From NCBI RefSeq assembly GCF_003570705.1, contig NZ_QWVT01000002.1:1-64000 (forward strand): a stretch of DNA of 64,000 bases. Direction: 5' to 3'. Below the pieces are notes generated by a model. That model searched no databases and was not told the origin of the DNA. It worked only from the letters and a program-made list of their open reading frames with translations. This stretch comes from Mesobacillus zeae. GTDB lineage: Bacteria; Bacillota; Bacilli; Bacillales; Cytobacillaceae. Positions 8,319 to 18,336 of the stretch are shown here, one piece after another; the first letter of the stretch is position 1, and the number at the start of each line of letters is the position of its first letter. A program made the position numbers and the translations under genes.

Positions 8319-9173
8319 CTATTTAACAGAAAGTGCAAGCTGGGTGCCCGATGGATCGTGCACAAGTATCCTTTGGCTATCCAGGGTGAAAGAAGCTCCA
8401 GATTGCCTGATTCTCTCTAATACTTTCTCCCTTTCATCCATATCGGAAAGCATAATCGTAAATAGTTTCATGCCCGCACTCTCCCCACTGGGTGCCGGGG
8501 CTCCTGCTCCATTCCAAGTGTTCAGGCCAATGTGGTGGTGGTAGCCTCCAGTGGATAGGAAAAGGGCTTGCGATCCATACCGATTCACCACTTCATACCC
8601 GAGTGTGCGACAGTAGAACTTTTCAGCCTCCTTTAAATCGGAAACATGGAGGTGGATATGCCCAATCGTTGTCCCTTCCGGCATGCCGCTCCACTCATAT
8701 CCGATGCCTTCACTGAGAAGCTCTTCCGCATTGAGCGGCAATGATGACATCTCAACTTCCCCTTCTTCCCACACCCATGCATCTGCAGGGCGGTCTGCAT
8801 ATACTTCAATTCCATTCCCATCTGGGTCGGCAATGTAAATGGCTTCACTGACTAGATGGTCAGAAGCACCTTGTAAAGGAAACCCCGCCTTTATCATATG
8901 GGCAAGAAATGCCCCGAGGTGCCTGCGTTCAGGAAGCAGCAAAGCAAAATGGTAAAGCCCCGTTTTCCTGGCTTCCCTTTCCCTAACTCCTTCATTATAT
9001 TGAAGTATGATCATTTCTGTCTTTCCATCGGCCGAAAGCGAAACACCATCATTGCTTGTCTTCAAGACTTTAAATCCAAGTATGTTAGTATAAAAAGAAA
9101 CACTCCGATTCAGATCTTGAACCTGAAGAAAGATGGACTCTACAAACATGTTTGGCTTTTGGTGAAAGTTCAA
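8319..9173 (-). CDS. CatE-like VOC protein (catechol-2,3-dioxygenase family)
   Basis: A 284-residue protein of two tandem VOC (glyoxalase/extradiol dioxygenase) modules, about residues 10-130 and 165-284, the same size and layout as B. subtilis CatE (YfiE). The second module has candidate metal-binding histidines in GHIHLHVSD and GGYHHHIGLNTW. The usual third carboxylate ligand near the C-terminus is replaced by Gln in SGTQLALS, so ring-cleaving activity is uncertain. In the first module DPDGNGIEVYADRP retains a Glu. Translation probably starts at TTG 9173 behind GGGGATG; the ATG at codon 9 is the alternative. I see no operon partner. Confidence 0.8.
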   Translation of the reverse strand: MNFHQKPNMFVESIFLQVQDLNRSVSFYTNILGFKVLKTSNDGVSLSADGKTEMIILQYNEGVREREARKTGLYHFALLLPERRHLGAFLAHMIKAGFPLQGASDHLVSEAIYIADPDGNGIEVYADRPADAWVWEEGEVEMSSLPLNAEELLSEGIGYEWSGMPEGTTIGHIHLHVSDLKEAEKFYCRTLGYEVVNRYGSQALFLSTGGYHHHIGLNTWNGAGAPAPSGESAGMKLFTIMLSDMDEREKVLERIRQSGASFTLDSQRILVHDPSGTQLALSVK

Positions 9174-9494
9174 AATATTTCATCCCCTTTATCAGTTACT
9201 TTATGTAACTAAGTATAGTTTAATAACAGTTCGGCGTCAATACATAATATGTAACAGGACTCACTGAAACCTTCCTAAAATATAAATTTTTCAAATGTGG
9301 GTAGATTCCCTAAAATAAGATAAAATATATACATAAGAAACAATTAAAGGCAAAAAACTTACAATTCATCCTTCAAAACCTATTTTTATCACATAAGTTC
9401 ATAATAAATTCACTGTTTATATATTTAATTCTGAGGATTTTGCTAATATTATGGAAATAGGAGAAAATTTTTAGACAGAAAGAGAGCCATTATC
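9174..9494. other. AT-rich intergenic region upstream of argR
   Basis: This carries the divergent upstream regions of the CatE-like gene and argR. It is very AT-rich with several TATAAT-like strings, and I cannot single out one promoter or an ARG box with confidence. Confidence 0.4.
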
Positions 9495-9944
9495 ATGAAA
9501 AAAGAGATGAGATTAAAGCTTATTAAGGAACTAATCTCAGAAAACGAGATTAAAACCCAAGAAGAATTGGCCTCTATGCTGTATAAGCGAGGCCTTGATG
9601 TCACCCAGGCTACCATCTCGAGGGATTTGCGGTCTTTAAGACTAATCAAGATTCCCGGGAAAAACGGGGGATTTAAATATAGTTTTAAAATGGACCAGGA
9701 TTATTACACCATGGACAAGTTCCACCGAAAAGTAAAAGACTCCATGGTCAGCATTGAAGCAGTGCACTATTTCGTCATCATTAAAACGCTGCCAGGACAT
9801 GCTCATGCATTCGGAGTCATTCTTGATGCCATTGAAATAGAAGGAAAAGCCGGAACCATCTGCGGCAATGATACCTGCCTGGTAATTTGCAGGTCGCCAG
9901 AAGCAGCCACAGCATTTATGAAACTTGTCAACCCTGCCAGTTGA
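9495..9944 (+). CDS. argR: Arginine repressor/activator ArgR (AhrC family)
   Basis: A 149-residue arginine-responsive regulator. The N-terminal winged helix (residues 1-65) has the recognition region QATISRDLRSL. The C-terminal hexamerisation and arginine-binding domain has the GTICGNDTCLVI motif (family form GTxxGDDT). It is the first gene of the arginine deiminase locus, followed 27 nt later by arcR, and is likely a pathway-specific ArgR paralogue. An ARG-box-like site lies at 11753-11766 upstream of arcA. Divergence from AhrC (NDT in place of DDT) fits a specialised copy. Confidence 0.9.
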   Translation: MKKEMRLKLIKELISENEIKTQEELASMLYKRGLDVTQATISRDLRSLRLIKIPGKNGGFKYSFKMDQDYYTMDKFHRKVKDSMVSIEAVHYFVIIKTLPGHAHAFGVILDAIEIEGKAGTICGNDTCLVICRSPEAATAFMKLVNPAS

Positions 9945-9970
9945 GAGCGTGTTAAGAAGGAGTGTTCAGT

Positions 9971-10657
9971 TTGTTACCATGCGATACAGTATTTGATTTG
10001 AGCAAGTTTGACATTTTTTCATCACTTCCCGAAAAAATGATAGAAAAATTCAAGCCTTATGTTTTCAGCAGAACATACAAAAAGAATCAGTATCTGTTCA
10101 TGGAAGGGGATCCCCGCGATAAAATCTTCTTTTTAATTGAAGGCTATGTAATGTTTGAAATAGGGAACGAACAAGGAAGCATGCTTTACCTTGACTTTGT
10201 AAAGCATGACCAGATGTTCCCTCTTGCCGGGGTCTTCACAGACAAGTACTATCAGCATACAGCCATTGCTGTAACCGATATCAAAGTATACTTCATACAG
10301 GCCCATGTGCTTGAAGACCTGGCGAAGTCCAACCCTAAACTGCTCATGAATATCATCAACAGGTTATCCGGCATTATTTCACTCCACCAAAAACGCGTCC
10401 AAAAAATTGTAATACCAAATGCACAGGACAGAGTCCTCCATTCACTGCAGTTCCTTATGGAAGACCTTGGCGAGAAGGATGGAACAGAAATCGTCATCCC
10501 CTGCCCATTAACCGCTTCTAAAATTTCCAGGATATCTGGAACAACTCGGGAAACTGTCAGTCTCCTAATGAATCAATTAAAAAAAGAAAATATCATTTCA
10601 GTATGCGCCAAGAAAATCAGGATACATAAACCCGAATATTTTGAAGCGGCATTTTGA
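9971..10657 (+). CDS. arcR: Crp/Fnr-family regulator ArcR
   Basis: About 228 residues. The N-terminal cyclic-nucleotide-binding-like beta barrel (residues 20-130) and the C-terminal Crp-type HTH (about 170-215, with SRISGTTRETVSLLMNQL) place it with ArcR of Gram-positive arginine deiminase loci. No Cys cluster for an Fe-S centre of FNR type is seen, so ligand or oxygen sensing is not obvious. AAGGAG at 9956-9961 fits a TTG start at 9971 (9-nt spacing); the GTG at 9962 is too close. It is encoded in the argR transcript and a strong terminator follows. The AGTGT/ACACT dyad upstream of arcA is its likely operator. Confidence 0.88.
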   Translation: MLPCDTVFDLSKFDIFSSLPEKMIEKFKPYVFSRTYKKNQYLFMEGDPRDKIFFLIEGYVMFEIGNEQGSMLYLDFVKHDQMFPLAGVFTDKYYQHTAIAVTDIKVYFIQAHVLEDLAKSNPKLLMNIINRLSGIISLHQKRVQKIVIPNAQDRVLHSLQFLMEDLGEKDGTEIVIPCPLTASKISRISGTTRETVSLLMNQLKKENIISVCAKKIRIHKPEYFEAAF

Positions 10658-10756
10658 CGATAAACTACTATTCTATGTGGCACATTGTGAATGGTGAGAA
10701 ATGCAGCTGTTTGGAATATGGATCCTTTTTCAGAAAAGAGATAAACTGAATATAGA

Positions 10757-10804
10757 AGATTGCCGCTTACCTAACACTTGCTAGGTAAGCGGCAATCTTT
10801 TTTT
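10757..10804 (+). terminator. Terminator of argR-arcR
   Basis: A very long stem, AGATTGCCGCTTACCTA / TAGGTAAGCGGCAATCT, followed by a run of T. Confidence 0.9.
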
Positions 10805-10940
10805 ATGGAGGAAATTTGCTGCAGCACGCAGCACCAAATCTGCTCGCTCAATTTTTTTTGCGGGCAGGAAAGTTGTATCAGTACCCTTCCGTTCATATAA
10901 TAGACATAAAATAGCCAGTATATTACCAAGGGGGTACGCC

Positions 10941-11618
10941 ATGACGAAAGTGTCCTACAATGTTTTGGGCGCAGCAATCTTTTCCTTAGGTCTCCTGATG
11001 CTTATTCAGCTTCCCGGGGATCCAAAAACATTCGGTGATCATTTATTCACTGGGACAGCCATCGAGAATCTTTTATCACAAAAGAATATACCATTTGCCC
11101 CAATTTTCGCAGCTATTCTACAGGCAGCGGGAATCTTACTGTTTGCGATATGGCTAAAGCAGGAAAAGCAGGAATATTACAAGATCTATCAAAAATTCGA
11201 ATTACTCATCATAGGAATTTTACTTCTAGGAGCCTCCCCAATCATTAATCACACAATTGAAACCACAGCAAAAACATACTCATTCTCAGGGAAAGACGGA
11301 GTACAGGCGGTTGAATATATAAAAGAAAAAAGCTCCTGCCATTCCGTGGATGACAGCCATACCGTACAATGCCACATCACATTGAAAAACTATCAGCATC
11401 ATGCCCAAAAATTGGCTATCAGTTTTTACAAGGAAGAAAGCAGGGGAAAACTGACTGACTCTCTGGCTCATGTCTCTTTAATCCAGCGGGAGGAAAAAAG
11501 AGTTCCATTGACTTTCTCAACAAAAGAACTGGATACACAGCAGCTGAAACAGCTAAGCAGCGGTACTGTACCGGATCTTGCCCTGCATAACCTGAAGAAA
11601 ATAGAGAAGGGACCTTGA
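10941..11618 (+). CDS. Membrane protein of unknown function
   Basis: A 225-residue protein that I do not recognise. It has three hydrophobic segments (about residues 8-24, 50-72 and 86-101), then a C-terminal domain of about 120 residues predicted to lie outside the membrane, with two cysteines (C-H-S-V...V-Q-C-H, about residues 132-142) close enough for a disulfide. It lies between arcR and arcA but has its own terminator at 11609-11645, so involvement in arginine metabolism is only positional. The ribosome binding site AAGGGGG precedes the ATG. Confidence 0.7.
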   Translation: MTKVSYNVLGAAIFSLGLLMLIQLPGDPKTFGDHLFTGTAIENLLSQKNIPFAPIFAAILQAAGILLFAIWLKQEKQEYYKIYQKFELLIIGILLLGASPIINHTIETTAKTYSFSGKDGVQAVEYIKEKSSCHSVDDSHTVQCHITLKNYQHHAQKLAISFYKEESRGKLTDSLAHVSLIQREEKRVPLTFSTKELDTQQLKQLSSGTVPDLALHNLKKIEKGP

Positions 11619-11645
11619 TAACATCCGTATCAAGGTCCTTTTTTC
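11609..11645 (+). terminator. Terminator before the arc promoter region
   Basis: GGACCTTGATA/TATCAAGGTCC with an 8-nt loop, then TTTTTT. Confidence 0.9.
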
Positions 11646-11752
11646 CCTATTTTCGAATTTTCTCAATAGTAGAACTTTGTATGCGTAATTTTGCATATAT
11701 GCACTATTTATACGCCTATCTTAGTTTATTAAGGTCATATCCTTAAAGAATT

Positions 11753-11766
11753 ACAATATTTATTCA
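11753..11766 (+). promoter_or_regulatory. Candidate ARG box upstream of arcA
   Basis: ACAATATTTATTCA matches the ARG-box consensus TGAATAWWWATTCA at 12 of 14 positions. ArgR/AhrC is encoded 2 kb upstream and activates arc operons in other bacilli. Confidence 0.5.
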
Positions 11767-11791
11767 CTAGTTTTTATACGGACAACAAAAA

Positions 11792-11811
11792 AGTGTAATG
11801 ATATTCACACT
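11792..11811 (+). promoter_or_regulatory. Candidate ArcR (Crp/Fnr-type) operator
   Basis: AGTGTAATGATATTCACACT has AGTGT/ACACT arms and a TGTAA...TTCACA core close to the Crp/Fnr TGTGA-N6-TCACA form. It lies about 100 bp upstream of the arcA start codon. Confidence 0.55.
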
Positions 11812-11814
11812 CAC

Positions 11815-11834
11815 TTTGTAAGGAGGCTTACAAA
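11815..11834 (+). repeat. Perfect inverted repeat upstream of arcA
   Basis: TTTGTAAG-GAGG-CTTACAAA, with 8-bp perfect arms and a 4-nt loop, 4 bp after the Crp/Fnr-like site. It may be an operator half of a different type or an RNA hairpin in the leader. It is not explained by the ArgR or ArcR motifs. Confidence 0.5.
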
Positions 11835-11848
11835 ATAAAGCGTTTCCA
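11835..11848 (+). promoter_or_regulatory. Candidate cre site (CcpA) at arcA
   Basis: ATAAAGCGTTTCCA matches the cre consensus TGWAANCGNTWNCA at 12 of 14 positions; only the first two differ. Carbon catabolite repression of arc operons by CcpA is known in other Firmicutes. Confidence 0.4.
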
Positions 11849-11900
11849 TCACTTAGAATAAAGGTGTAGCAAGGATTCAACATAAGGAGGAAAGACAAAC

Positions 11901-13184
11901 ATGAACAGTACTATTGAATTGGCAGTAAAAGAAGGCCGAAACAAGTCTATGAAACATCCAATCAACGTCACCTCTGAAATTGGAACGCTGAAAACAGTAT
12001 TGCTTAAACGCCCGGGAAAAGAAGTTGAAAACCTGACTCCGGAATATCTGCAAAGGCTCTTGTTCGATGATATCCCTTACTTGCCTATCATTCAGAGAGA
12101 ACACGACTATTTCGCAGAAACTCTGAAAAACAGAGGCACTGAAGTTCTTTACCTGGAGAAGCTTGTCGCTGAAACTCTTAGCGATGAAAATATCCGCAAG
12201 CAATTTGTCGATGAAATGCTTGCTGAAAGCCAATTGACTGCCAATGGAGCAACTGCAGTATTGAAAGAATACTTGCTTTCATTCCCTACCCAGGAAATGG
12301 TAGACAAAATCATGGGCGGCGTATTGAAAAAAGAAATCGACACTAAAAAGAAAACACACCTTTACGAATTAATGGAAGATCACTATCCATTCTATCTAGA
12401 CCCAATGCCTAACCTTTACTTCACACGTGACCCAGCAGCAAGCATTGGAAGCGGACTTTCCATCAACAAAATGAGAGAACCTGCAAGACAACGTGAATCA
12501 TTGTTCATGCAATATATCATTAAATACCATCCAAGATTCGCATCGCATGATGTTCCAGTATGGCTTGACCGCGACTATCAATTCTCAATTGAAGGCGGAG
12601 ACGAACTAGTACTTAACGATGAAGTTGTTGCTATCGGGGTTTCTGCCCGTACTTCTGCAAAAGCAATCGAACAGATTGCAATTAACTTGTTCAAAAAACA
12701 AGATTCCTTCAAAAAAGTAGTAGCTGTAGAAATTCCAAAATGCAGAGCGTTCATGCACCTTGACACTGTATTTACAATGGTAGACTACGATAAGTTCACT
12801 ATTCACCCTGAAATCCAAGATTCAAACGGACAAATGAACGTTTACATTCTGGAAAAAGGCAAAGAAGAAAATACTGTAAGCATTTCACACCGCAACAACC
12901 TTCAGGAAGCACTGAAAGAAGTGCTTGGACTTAGCGAACTAGTCCTCATTCCTTGCGGCGGCGGAGACGAAATTGCTGCATCCCGTGAACAGTGGAACGA
13001 TGGATCCAACACTTTGGCAATCGCTCCTGGCGTTGTTGTCACATATGACCGTAACTACATCTCGAACGAATTGCTTCGTCAGCATGGCATTGAGGTTATT
13101 GAAGTCCTCAGCTCGGAATTGTCCCGGGGCCGTGGGGGTCCACGTTGCATGAGCATGCCAATCGTACGCGAAAACTTAAAATAA
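11901..13184 (+). CDS. arcA: Arginine deiminase ArcA
   Basis: A 427-residue enzyme converting L-arginine to citrulline and ammonia, the first step of the ATP-yielding deiminase pathway. The guanidine-modifying fold is marked by LLKRPGKE near the N-terminus, YFTRDPAAS (about 175), FHLDTVFT-type text at MHLDTVFT (about 290) and the catalytic Cys in [12 protein letters not shown] near the C-terminus. AAGGAGG at 11884-11890 supports the ATG at 11901, which gives about 16 more residues than many homologues. It is the first gene of arcABDC, followed 23 nt later by arcB. Confidence 0.97.
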   Translation: MNSTIELAVKEGRNKSMKHPINVTSEIGTLKTVLLKRPGKEVENLTPEYLQRLLFDDIPYLPIIQREHDYFAETLKNRGTEVLYLEKLVAETLSDENIRKQFVDEMLAESQLTANGATAVLKEYLLSFPTQEMVDKIMGGVLKKEIDTKKKTHLYELMEDHYPFYLDPMPNLYFTRDPAASIGSGLSINKMREPARQRESLFMQYIIKYHPRFASHDVPVWLDRDYQFSIEGGDELVLNDEVVAIGVSARTSAKAIEQIAINLFKKQDSFKKVVAVEIPKCRAFMHLDTVFTMVDYDKFTIHPEIQDSNGQMNVYILEKGKEENTVSISHRNNLQEALKEVLGLSELVLIPCGGGDEIAASREQWNDGSNTLAIAPGVVVTYDRNYISNELLRQHGIEVIEVLSSELSRGRGGPRCMSMPIVRENLK

Positions 13185-13207
13185 AAGATTTATAGGAGAG
13201 ATGCATA

Positions 13208-14209
13208 ATGGACTTCACAACTTTAAAAGGCAAAAGCTTTCTAGCTGAACAAGAATTCAGCCGCGAAGAGTTTCTATCATTCATCGAATTAGCTGCGAAA
13301 TTGAAAGATGAAAAGAAAAAAGGCATTACTCACCGCCATCTTGAAGGCAAAAATGTTGCCCTTCTTTTCGAAAAGCCATCAACAAGAACACGCTGTGCTT
13401 TCACAGTTGCTTGTATCGACCTTGGTGCACATCCTGAATACCTTGGTAAAGATGACATCCAGCTTGGAAAGAAAGAATCGATCGAAGACACTGCTAAAGT
13501 TCTTGGCAGAATGTTTGACGGTATCGAATTCCGCGGCTTTGAGCACAAAAAAGTACAAATGCTTGCTGAGCATTCCGGCGTGCCAGTTTGGAACGGTTTG
13601 ACTGACCTTTGGCATCCAACCCAAACTCTTGCTGACTTCCTTACAGTACAGGAAAACTTCGGCAAACTTGAAGGCATCAAATTCGTATATGTTGGAGACG
13701 GCCGTAACAACGTAGCAAACAGCCTTCTTGTAGGCGGCGCGCTTGTTGGAATGGATGTAAGGATCTGCAGCCCTGAATCCTTGTTCCCAGCTCAAGAAAT
13801 CGTTACAATTGCCGAAGATTTCGCTAAGAAATCAGGCGGAAAAATCACTATCACAAGCAGCGTAGAAGAAGCTGTTGCAGAAGCAGATGTAATCTATACT
13901 GACGTTTGGGTTTCCATGGGTGAAGAAGATAAATTCGCTGAAAGAATTGCCCTTCTATCTCCATACCAAGTAAACATGGACATGATCAAGAAAACTGGCA
14001 ACGAAAACATGATTTTCCTTCATTGCCTCCCAGCATTCCATGACCAGGAAACTGCTTACGGACGCGACATCAAGGAGAAGCATGGCCTTGCTGAAATGGA
14101 AGTTACAGATGAAGTTTTCCGCAGCAAACATTCAAAAGTATTCGACCAAGCGGAAAACAGAATGCACACAATCAAAGCAGTCATGGCTGCTACACTCGGC
14201 AACCTGTAA
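13208..14209 (+). CDS. arcB: Catabolic ornithine carbamoyltransferase ArcB
   Basis: A 333-residue enzyme that splits citrulline with phosphate into ornithine and carbamoyl phosphate. The carbamoyl-phosphate motif STRTR (about residue 58), the HPTQTLADF motif (about 137-145) and the HCLPAFHD motif with the catalytic Cys (about 275) are intact. Its position between arcA and arcD argues for the catabolic rather than the anabolic (ArgF) role. The ribosome binding site AGGAGAG precedes the ATG. Confidence 0.95.
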   Translation: MDFTTLKGKSFLAEQEFSREEFLSFIELAAKLKDEKKKGITHRHLEGKNVALLFEKPSTRTRCAFTVACIDLGAHPEYLGKDDIQLGKKESIEDTAKVLGRMFDGIEFRGFEHKKVQMLAEHSGVPVWNGLTDLWHPTQTLADFLTVQENFGKLEGIKFVYVGDGRNNVANSLLVGGALVGMDVRICSPESLFPAQEIVTIAEDFAKKSGGKITITSSVEEAVAEADVIYTDVWVSMGEEDKFAERIALLSPYQVNMDMIKKTGNENMIFLHCLPAFHDQETAYGRDIKEKHGLAEMEVTDEVFRSKHSKVFDQAENRMHTIKAVMAATLGNL

Positions 14210-14219
14210 TAAGAAACGG

Positions 14220-14256
14220 ACAAGGTGGAGAAGGGATAAATTCTCTTCTCCCTTGT
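14220..14256 (+). terminator. Hairpin between arcB and arcD
   Basis: Arms ACAAG/CTTGT and GGAGAAG/CTTCTCC with a small bulge. The following tract is only TCTTTCC, so it may attenuate or protect the arcAB message rather than terminate fully. Confidence 0.5.
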
Positions 14257-14289
14257 TCTTTCCATTCAACATAAAGGAGTGCAATAAAT

Positions 14290-15705
14290 ATGTCTGATGA
14301 AAAAAAACTGGGCTTGTTCCCACTGATCGCCATTGTGGTTGGTTCAATGATCGGCGGCGGCGCTTTCAACCTGGCTACGGATATGGCAGGCGATGCTTCA
14401 GCAGGAGCAATGGTACTTGGCTGGATTATCACCGGAGTCGGTATTATCGCCCTTGGTCTCTCTTTCCAAAACCTGACGGATAAACGACCTGATTTAGAAG
14501 GCGGTATCTTCAGCTATGCTACTGAAGGCTTCGGAAGATTCATGGGTTTTAACAGTGCATGGGGCTACTGGTTCTCAGCCTGGCTTGGAAACGTTGCCTA
14601 TGCCACACTTCTATTCTCTTCCATCGGTTACTTTTTCCCAACTTTTAAAGGTGGACAAAATATCGCTTCGATTATCGGAGCAAGCATACTTTTATGGCTT
14701 GTACATGCTTTAATCCTTCGCGGAGTTCAATCCGCTGCAATGGTCAACCTCATTACCACTATTGCAAAATTGGTACCAGTTTTCTTGTTTATTATCGTTG
14801 GAATTTTTGCTTTTCATTTTGATACTTTTACTGCTGATTTCTGGGGTACAGGCGGAAGCTTCCAATTCGCAGATGTAATGGGACAAGTAAAAAGCACCAT
14901 GCTTGTAACTCTCTGGGTATTCATTGGGGTTGAAGGCGCTGTTGTCCTTTCAAGCCGCGCGAAGGATAAAAAGGATGTCGGCAAAGCAACTATCATTGGA
15001 CTGCTTGGCACTTTGGTCATCTATATCATTATTACACTCATGAGCGTTGGTATGATGAGCAGGCCGGAAGTTGCCGCGCTGGATAACCCGTCAATGGCTT
15101 ATGTATTGGAAAGCGTTGTCGGTAAATGGGGCGCTACCCTCATAAACCTTGGATTGATCATTTCAGTGCTTGGAGCCTGGCTTGGCTGGACACTGCTCGC
15201 TTCTGAGATACCTTTCCTTGCAGGTAAAGACGGCTTGTTCCCTAAATGGTTTGCAAAAGAAAATAAAAATGGCGCACCAGTGAACTCAATGTGGATCAGC
15301 AACGTATTGATACAGGTGTTCCTCCTGTCTTTCCTATTTACTGACCAGGCTTATAACTTTGCTTTCTCTCTGGCTTCTTCAGCTATCCTGATTCCGTACG
15401 CTTTCTCTGCATTCTTCCAGCTCAAGCATTCGGTTCAGAGCACATATGCAGATAAGACCAAAAACTTGATCGTCGGCATTATCGCAAGCGTATACAGCAT
15501 TTGGATGATTTATGCTGCCGGCGTCGACTACCTTCTGCTTACAATGATTCTGTACGCACCAGGGATACTGGTATTCAGAAGCGTCCAAAAAGAGTCTAAG
15601 GCTAAAACAATATTTACCCGTCCAGAGCTGATTACGGCTGCCGTATTCGTCATCCTTGCGGTCTTTGCCATCGTTCAGATCGCAATGGGAAAAATATCAA
15701 TTTAA
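14290..15705 (+). CDS. arcD: Arginine/ornithine antiporter ArcD
   Basis: A 471-residue APC-superfamily transporter with about 12-13 transmembrane segments. It exchanges external arginine for ornithine and so couples the pathway to uptake without energy cost. The N-terminal IAIVVGSMIGGGAFNL carries the substrate-binding glycine-rich loop of the basic amino acid/polyamine antiporter group. AAAGGAG precedes the ATG. It sits between arcB and arcC. Confidence 0.93.
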   Translation: MSDEKKLGLFPLIAIVVGSMIGGGAFNLATDMAGDASAGAMVLGWIITGVGIIALGLSFQNLTDKRPDLEGGIFSYATEGFGRFMGFNSAWGYWFSAWLGNVAYATLLFSSIGYFFPTFKGGQNIASIIGASILLWLVHALILRGVQSAAMVNLITTIAKLVPVFLFIIVGIFAFHFDTFTADFWGTGGSFQFADVMGQVKSTMLVTLWVFIGVEGAVVLSSRAKDKKDVGKATIIGLLGTLVIYIIITLMSVGMMSRPEVAALDNPSMAYVLESVVGKWGATLINLGLIISVLGAWLGWTLLASEIPFLAGKDGLFPKWFAKENKNGAPVNSMWISNVLIQVFLLSFLFTDQAYNFAFSLASSAILIPYAFSAFFQLKHSVQSTYADKTKNLIVGIIASVYSIWMIYAAGVDYLLLTMILYAPGILVFRSVQKESKAKTIFTRPELITAAVFVILAVFAIVQIAMGKISI

Positions 15706-15741
15706 CAGTTTAGAAAAAAACACTATTTGGAGGTCATCACA

Positions 15742-16704
15742 TTGTCTAGAAAAAAAGTAGTAATTGCATTAGGCGGTAACGCGATCCAATCAGGAGAAGC
15801 TACAGCACAGGCACAGCAAAAGGCTTTAGAAGATACAGCAAGACAGCTTGCTGCTTTTATCGAAAACGGCATTGATATCATCATTTCCCATGGCAACGGC
15901 CCACAAGTCGGAAACATCCTTCTTCAGCAAAAAGCTGCTGATTCTGAAAAGAACCCTGCAATGCCTCTTGACACATGCGGCGCAATGAGCCAAGGAATGA
16001 TTGGGTACTGGATGCAAAATGCAATGGAAAAAGCATTAAGGGAAAAAGGAATCAAAAAAGATGTCGTTACTGTTGTGACACGTGTTCTTGTTGACCAACA
16101 GGATTCTGCTTTTGTTAATCCAACAAAGCCAATCGGTCCTTTCTACAGTGAAGAAGAAGCAAAACGCGTGATGGAAGAAACAGGCGTTTCCTTCAAAGAA
16201 GACGCTGGCCGCGGCTGGAGGCGTGTTGTTGCATCGCCAAAACCTGTAGGAATCGTTGAGCACTCCGTGATCAGTTCCCTTGTTGAAGCTGGAAACATCG
16301 TTATCTCTGTTGGCGGCGGCGGAATTCCAGTTGTAGATAACGGCGAAGGATTCAGCGGTGTTGAAGCTGTTATCGACAAAGACTTCGCTTCTGAAAAGCT
16401 TGCTGAACTAGTTGATGCAGATGCCCTCTTGATCCTCACTGCAGTGGACAATGTGTATGTAAACTTTAACAAGCCTAACCAAAAGAAACTTGAAGATGTA
16501 ACTCTGGAAGAATTGAAAACTTATATTGAAGAAGGACAATTCGCTCCAGGAAGCATGCTTCCGAAAATTGAAGCAGCCATGACTTTTGCTGAAACAAGTG
16601 CTTCGCGTAAAACAATTATTACTTCTCTTGAGCAGGCATACAGTGCACTTGAAGGAAAAGCTGGAACAGCTGTTTCCATTAAAGGCTCTCCTGTAATGGC
16701 TTAA
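15742..16704 (+). CDS. arcC: Carbamate kinase ArcC
   Basis: A 320-residue enzyme that makes ATP from carbamoyl phosphate and ADP, the energy-yielding last step. Signatures are [11 protein letters not shown] at the N-terminus, [15 protein letters not shown] (about 50-64), and VGGGGIPVV with the later [10 protein letters not shown] segment of the amino-acid-kinase fold. GGAGG at 15729-15733 fits a TTG start at 15742 giving [12 protein letters not shown]. It is the last gene of the arc operon, with a terminator 23 nt downstream. Confidence 0.96.
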   Translation: MSRKKVVIALGGNAIQSGEATAQAQQKALEDTARQLAAFIENGIDIIISHGNGPQVGNILLQQKAADSEKNPAMPLDTCGAMSQGMIGYWMQNAMEKALREKGIKKDVVTVVTRVLVDQQDSAFVNPTKPIGPFYSEEEAKRVMEETGVSFKEDAGRGWRRVVASPKPVGIVEHSVISSLVEAGNIVISVGGGGIPVVDNGEGFSGVEAVIDKDFASEKLAELVDADALLILTAVDNVYVNFNKPNQKKLEDVTLEELKTYIEEGQFAPGSMLPKIEAAMTFAETSASRKTIITSLEQAYSALEGKAGTAVSIKGSPVMA

Positions 16705-16726
16705 GATATTTCATACTGATTTATCA

Positions 16727-16758
16727 AAACAGGGACTTTTCATGCTCCCTGTTTTTTT
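16727..16758 (+). terminator. Terminator of the arc operon
   Basis: AACAGGGA/TCCCTGTT with a 10-nt loop and seven T. Confidence 0.9.
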
Positions 16759-16774
16759 ATTTTATCTTGGGCTT

Positions 16775-18196
16775 TCATCTCTCATTAGATTTGATTCCAT
16801 GGTTTTTACATTTATCGTAAAAGCTCGTTTTGCTAATCTGCAGAAGCTTTGCTGCCTCTAGCTTGTCACCATTTGCCACAGCTAGTGCCTCAAGCAGCAA
16901 ACTCTTTTCTGTTTCAGCAAGGGCTGTTCTCAGCGGAGCAATTTGAGGCTTTCCATGAGGCTCTCTCAGCTTGCCTCCCACTACAGTGTACGCTTGTTCA
17001 TAAGGTTCCCGCAGATACAAGGGAAGATGAGCAACCTTAAGCACTCTCCCGTCCAAAACATTGATGGCACGTTCCAGCACATTTTCAAGCTCCCGGATAT
17101 TTCCGGGCCAATCATGGTTTTCCAGCCTTCTAATTAATTCCTTCGAAATTTCAATCCCCCTGCGGTGGAACCTCTTTTCAAGCTTCTTCAATAAATTTAC
17201 TGCAAGGAGTTCAATATCCTCCCTCCTCTTCCGTAACGGGGGAATATCAATTTTAATGACGTTCAGGCGGTAATACAAGTCCTGGCGAAATTGCCCTTTC
17301 TTCACCATTTCTTCAAGGTTGCGGTGAGTAGCGGCGATCACTCTTACATCGACAGGGATTGTTTTTTGTCCGCCTACTTGCTGAATTTCTTTTTCCTGAA
17401 GCGCTCTTAATAACTTCCCTTGCATGGCTAAAGGCATATCCCCAATCTCATCAAGAAACATTGTTCCGTTGCCGGCGGTTTGAATAAGCCCTTTTTTTCC
17501 GCCCTTCTTTGCTCCTGTAAAGGCTCCCTCTTCATATCCGAATAATTCGGATTCTAATAATTGCTCAGGAATCGATGCACAATTGATGGGGACGAATGGG
17601 TAGGCAGCACGCCCGCTGTTATGGTGAAGGGCATGGGCAAAGAGCTCCTTCCCGGTGCCTGATTCTCCCGTAAGGAGTACAGCCGAACGGCTTCCCGCAA
17701 CTCTTTCTGCCAGCATCTTTGCATTTAAAAAGTCTGGAGAATTCCCAATCAAGTCCGCAAAGCTGTATTTGCTTTTTAGTTCTTTCTCTACCCGACGCTT
17801 ATAATATTTGAGCTCTTTGATAAGAGACTGGATTTTTGATTGATATACCATCCACTCCTCAGGGTTCCGGAACATGACTGTCCCTAAAGCCCCAACAAGT
17901 TCACCATCTACAATAAGAGGAAAACGATTGGCAATCATCTCGCTCCCATTTATCGGCTGGACAGCCGCTAATTCGGCCTGGCCTGTTTCGGCTACCAAAT
18001 GCATTCGGGTATTATCAATTACATCCTTTACATGCCGCCCTATCGCATTTTGAACGGAGGTGCCCAAAAACTCACAGTAGGCAGGATTAATGTAGAGAAT
18101 GATGCCGTCACGGTTAACGACCACAATCCGCTCGGCAGAAAGATTGATGATTTCCTCAAGCCATTCAGGCGGGACTTCCCCGATACTACTATTCAT
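16775..18196 (-). CDS. Sigma-54-dependent transcriptional activator (PAS, AAA+, Fis)
   Basis: A 473-residue enhancer-binding protein. An N-terminal PAS domain (about 12-110) should sense a small molecule or redox state. The AAA+ domain (about 150-380) has Walker A GESGTGKE and the sigma-54 contact loop GAFTGA. A Fis-type helix-turn-helix ends the protein (about 430-470). It lies just downstream of and in the same direction as the hydroxybutyrate genes, whose promoter at 20677-20692 is of the sigma-54 type, so it very probably activates them. A terminator separates it from hbdA, so it is transcribed separately or by read-through. Confidence 0.92.
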   Translation of the reverse strand: MNSSIGEVPPEWLEEIINLSAERIVVVNRDGIILYINPAYCEFLGTSVQNAIGRHVKDVIDNTRMHLVAETGQAELAAVQPINGSEMIANRFPLIVDGELVGALGTVMFRNPEEWMVYQSKIQSLIKELKYYKRRVEKELKSKYSFADLIGNSPDFLNAKMLAERVAGSRSAVLLTGESGTGKELFAHALHHNSGRAAYPFVPINCASIPEQLLESELFGYEEGAFTGAKKGGKKGLIQTAGNGTMFLDEIGDMPLAMQGKLLRALQEKEIQQVGGQKTIPVDVRVIAATHRNLEEMVKKGQFRQDLYYRLNVIKIDIPPLRKRREDIELLAVNLLKKLEKRFHRRGIEISKELIRRLENHDWPGNIRELENVLERAINVLDGRVLKVAHLPLYLREPYEQAYTVVGGKLREPHGKPQIAPLRTALAETEKSLLLEALAVANGDKLEAAKLLQISKTSFYDKCKNHGIKSNER

Positions 18197-18283
18197 ATGC
18201 CCTCACCTTTATCAGTTTTTGTCCATTATATCAAATCAAGGAAAAATTTGGTCAGTACCCAATCCTTTCATCCGGGAGAAATT

Positions 18284-18318
18284 TCTAAAAAAAGCAGGAA
18301 AGAATGACTTCTTCCTGC
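18284..18318 (-). terminator. Terminator after the 3-hydroxybutyrate dehydrogenase gene
   Basis: On the minus strand, GCAGGAA...TTCCTGC is followed by seven U. Confidence 0.8.
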
Positions 18319-18336
18319 CTGCTTTGAAAATATCTA

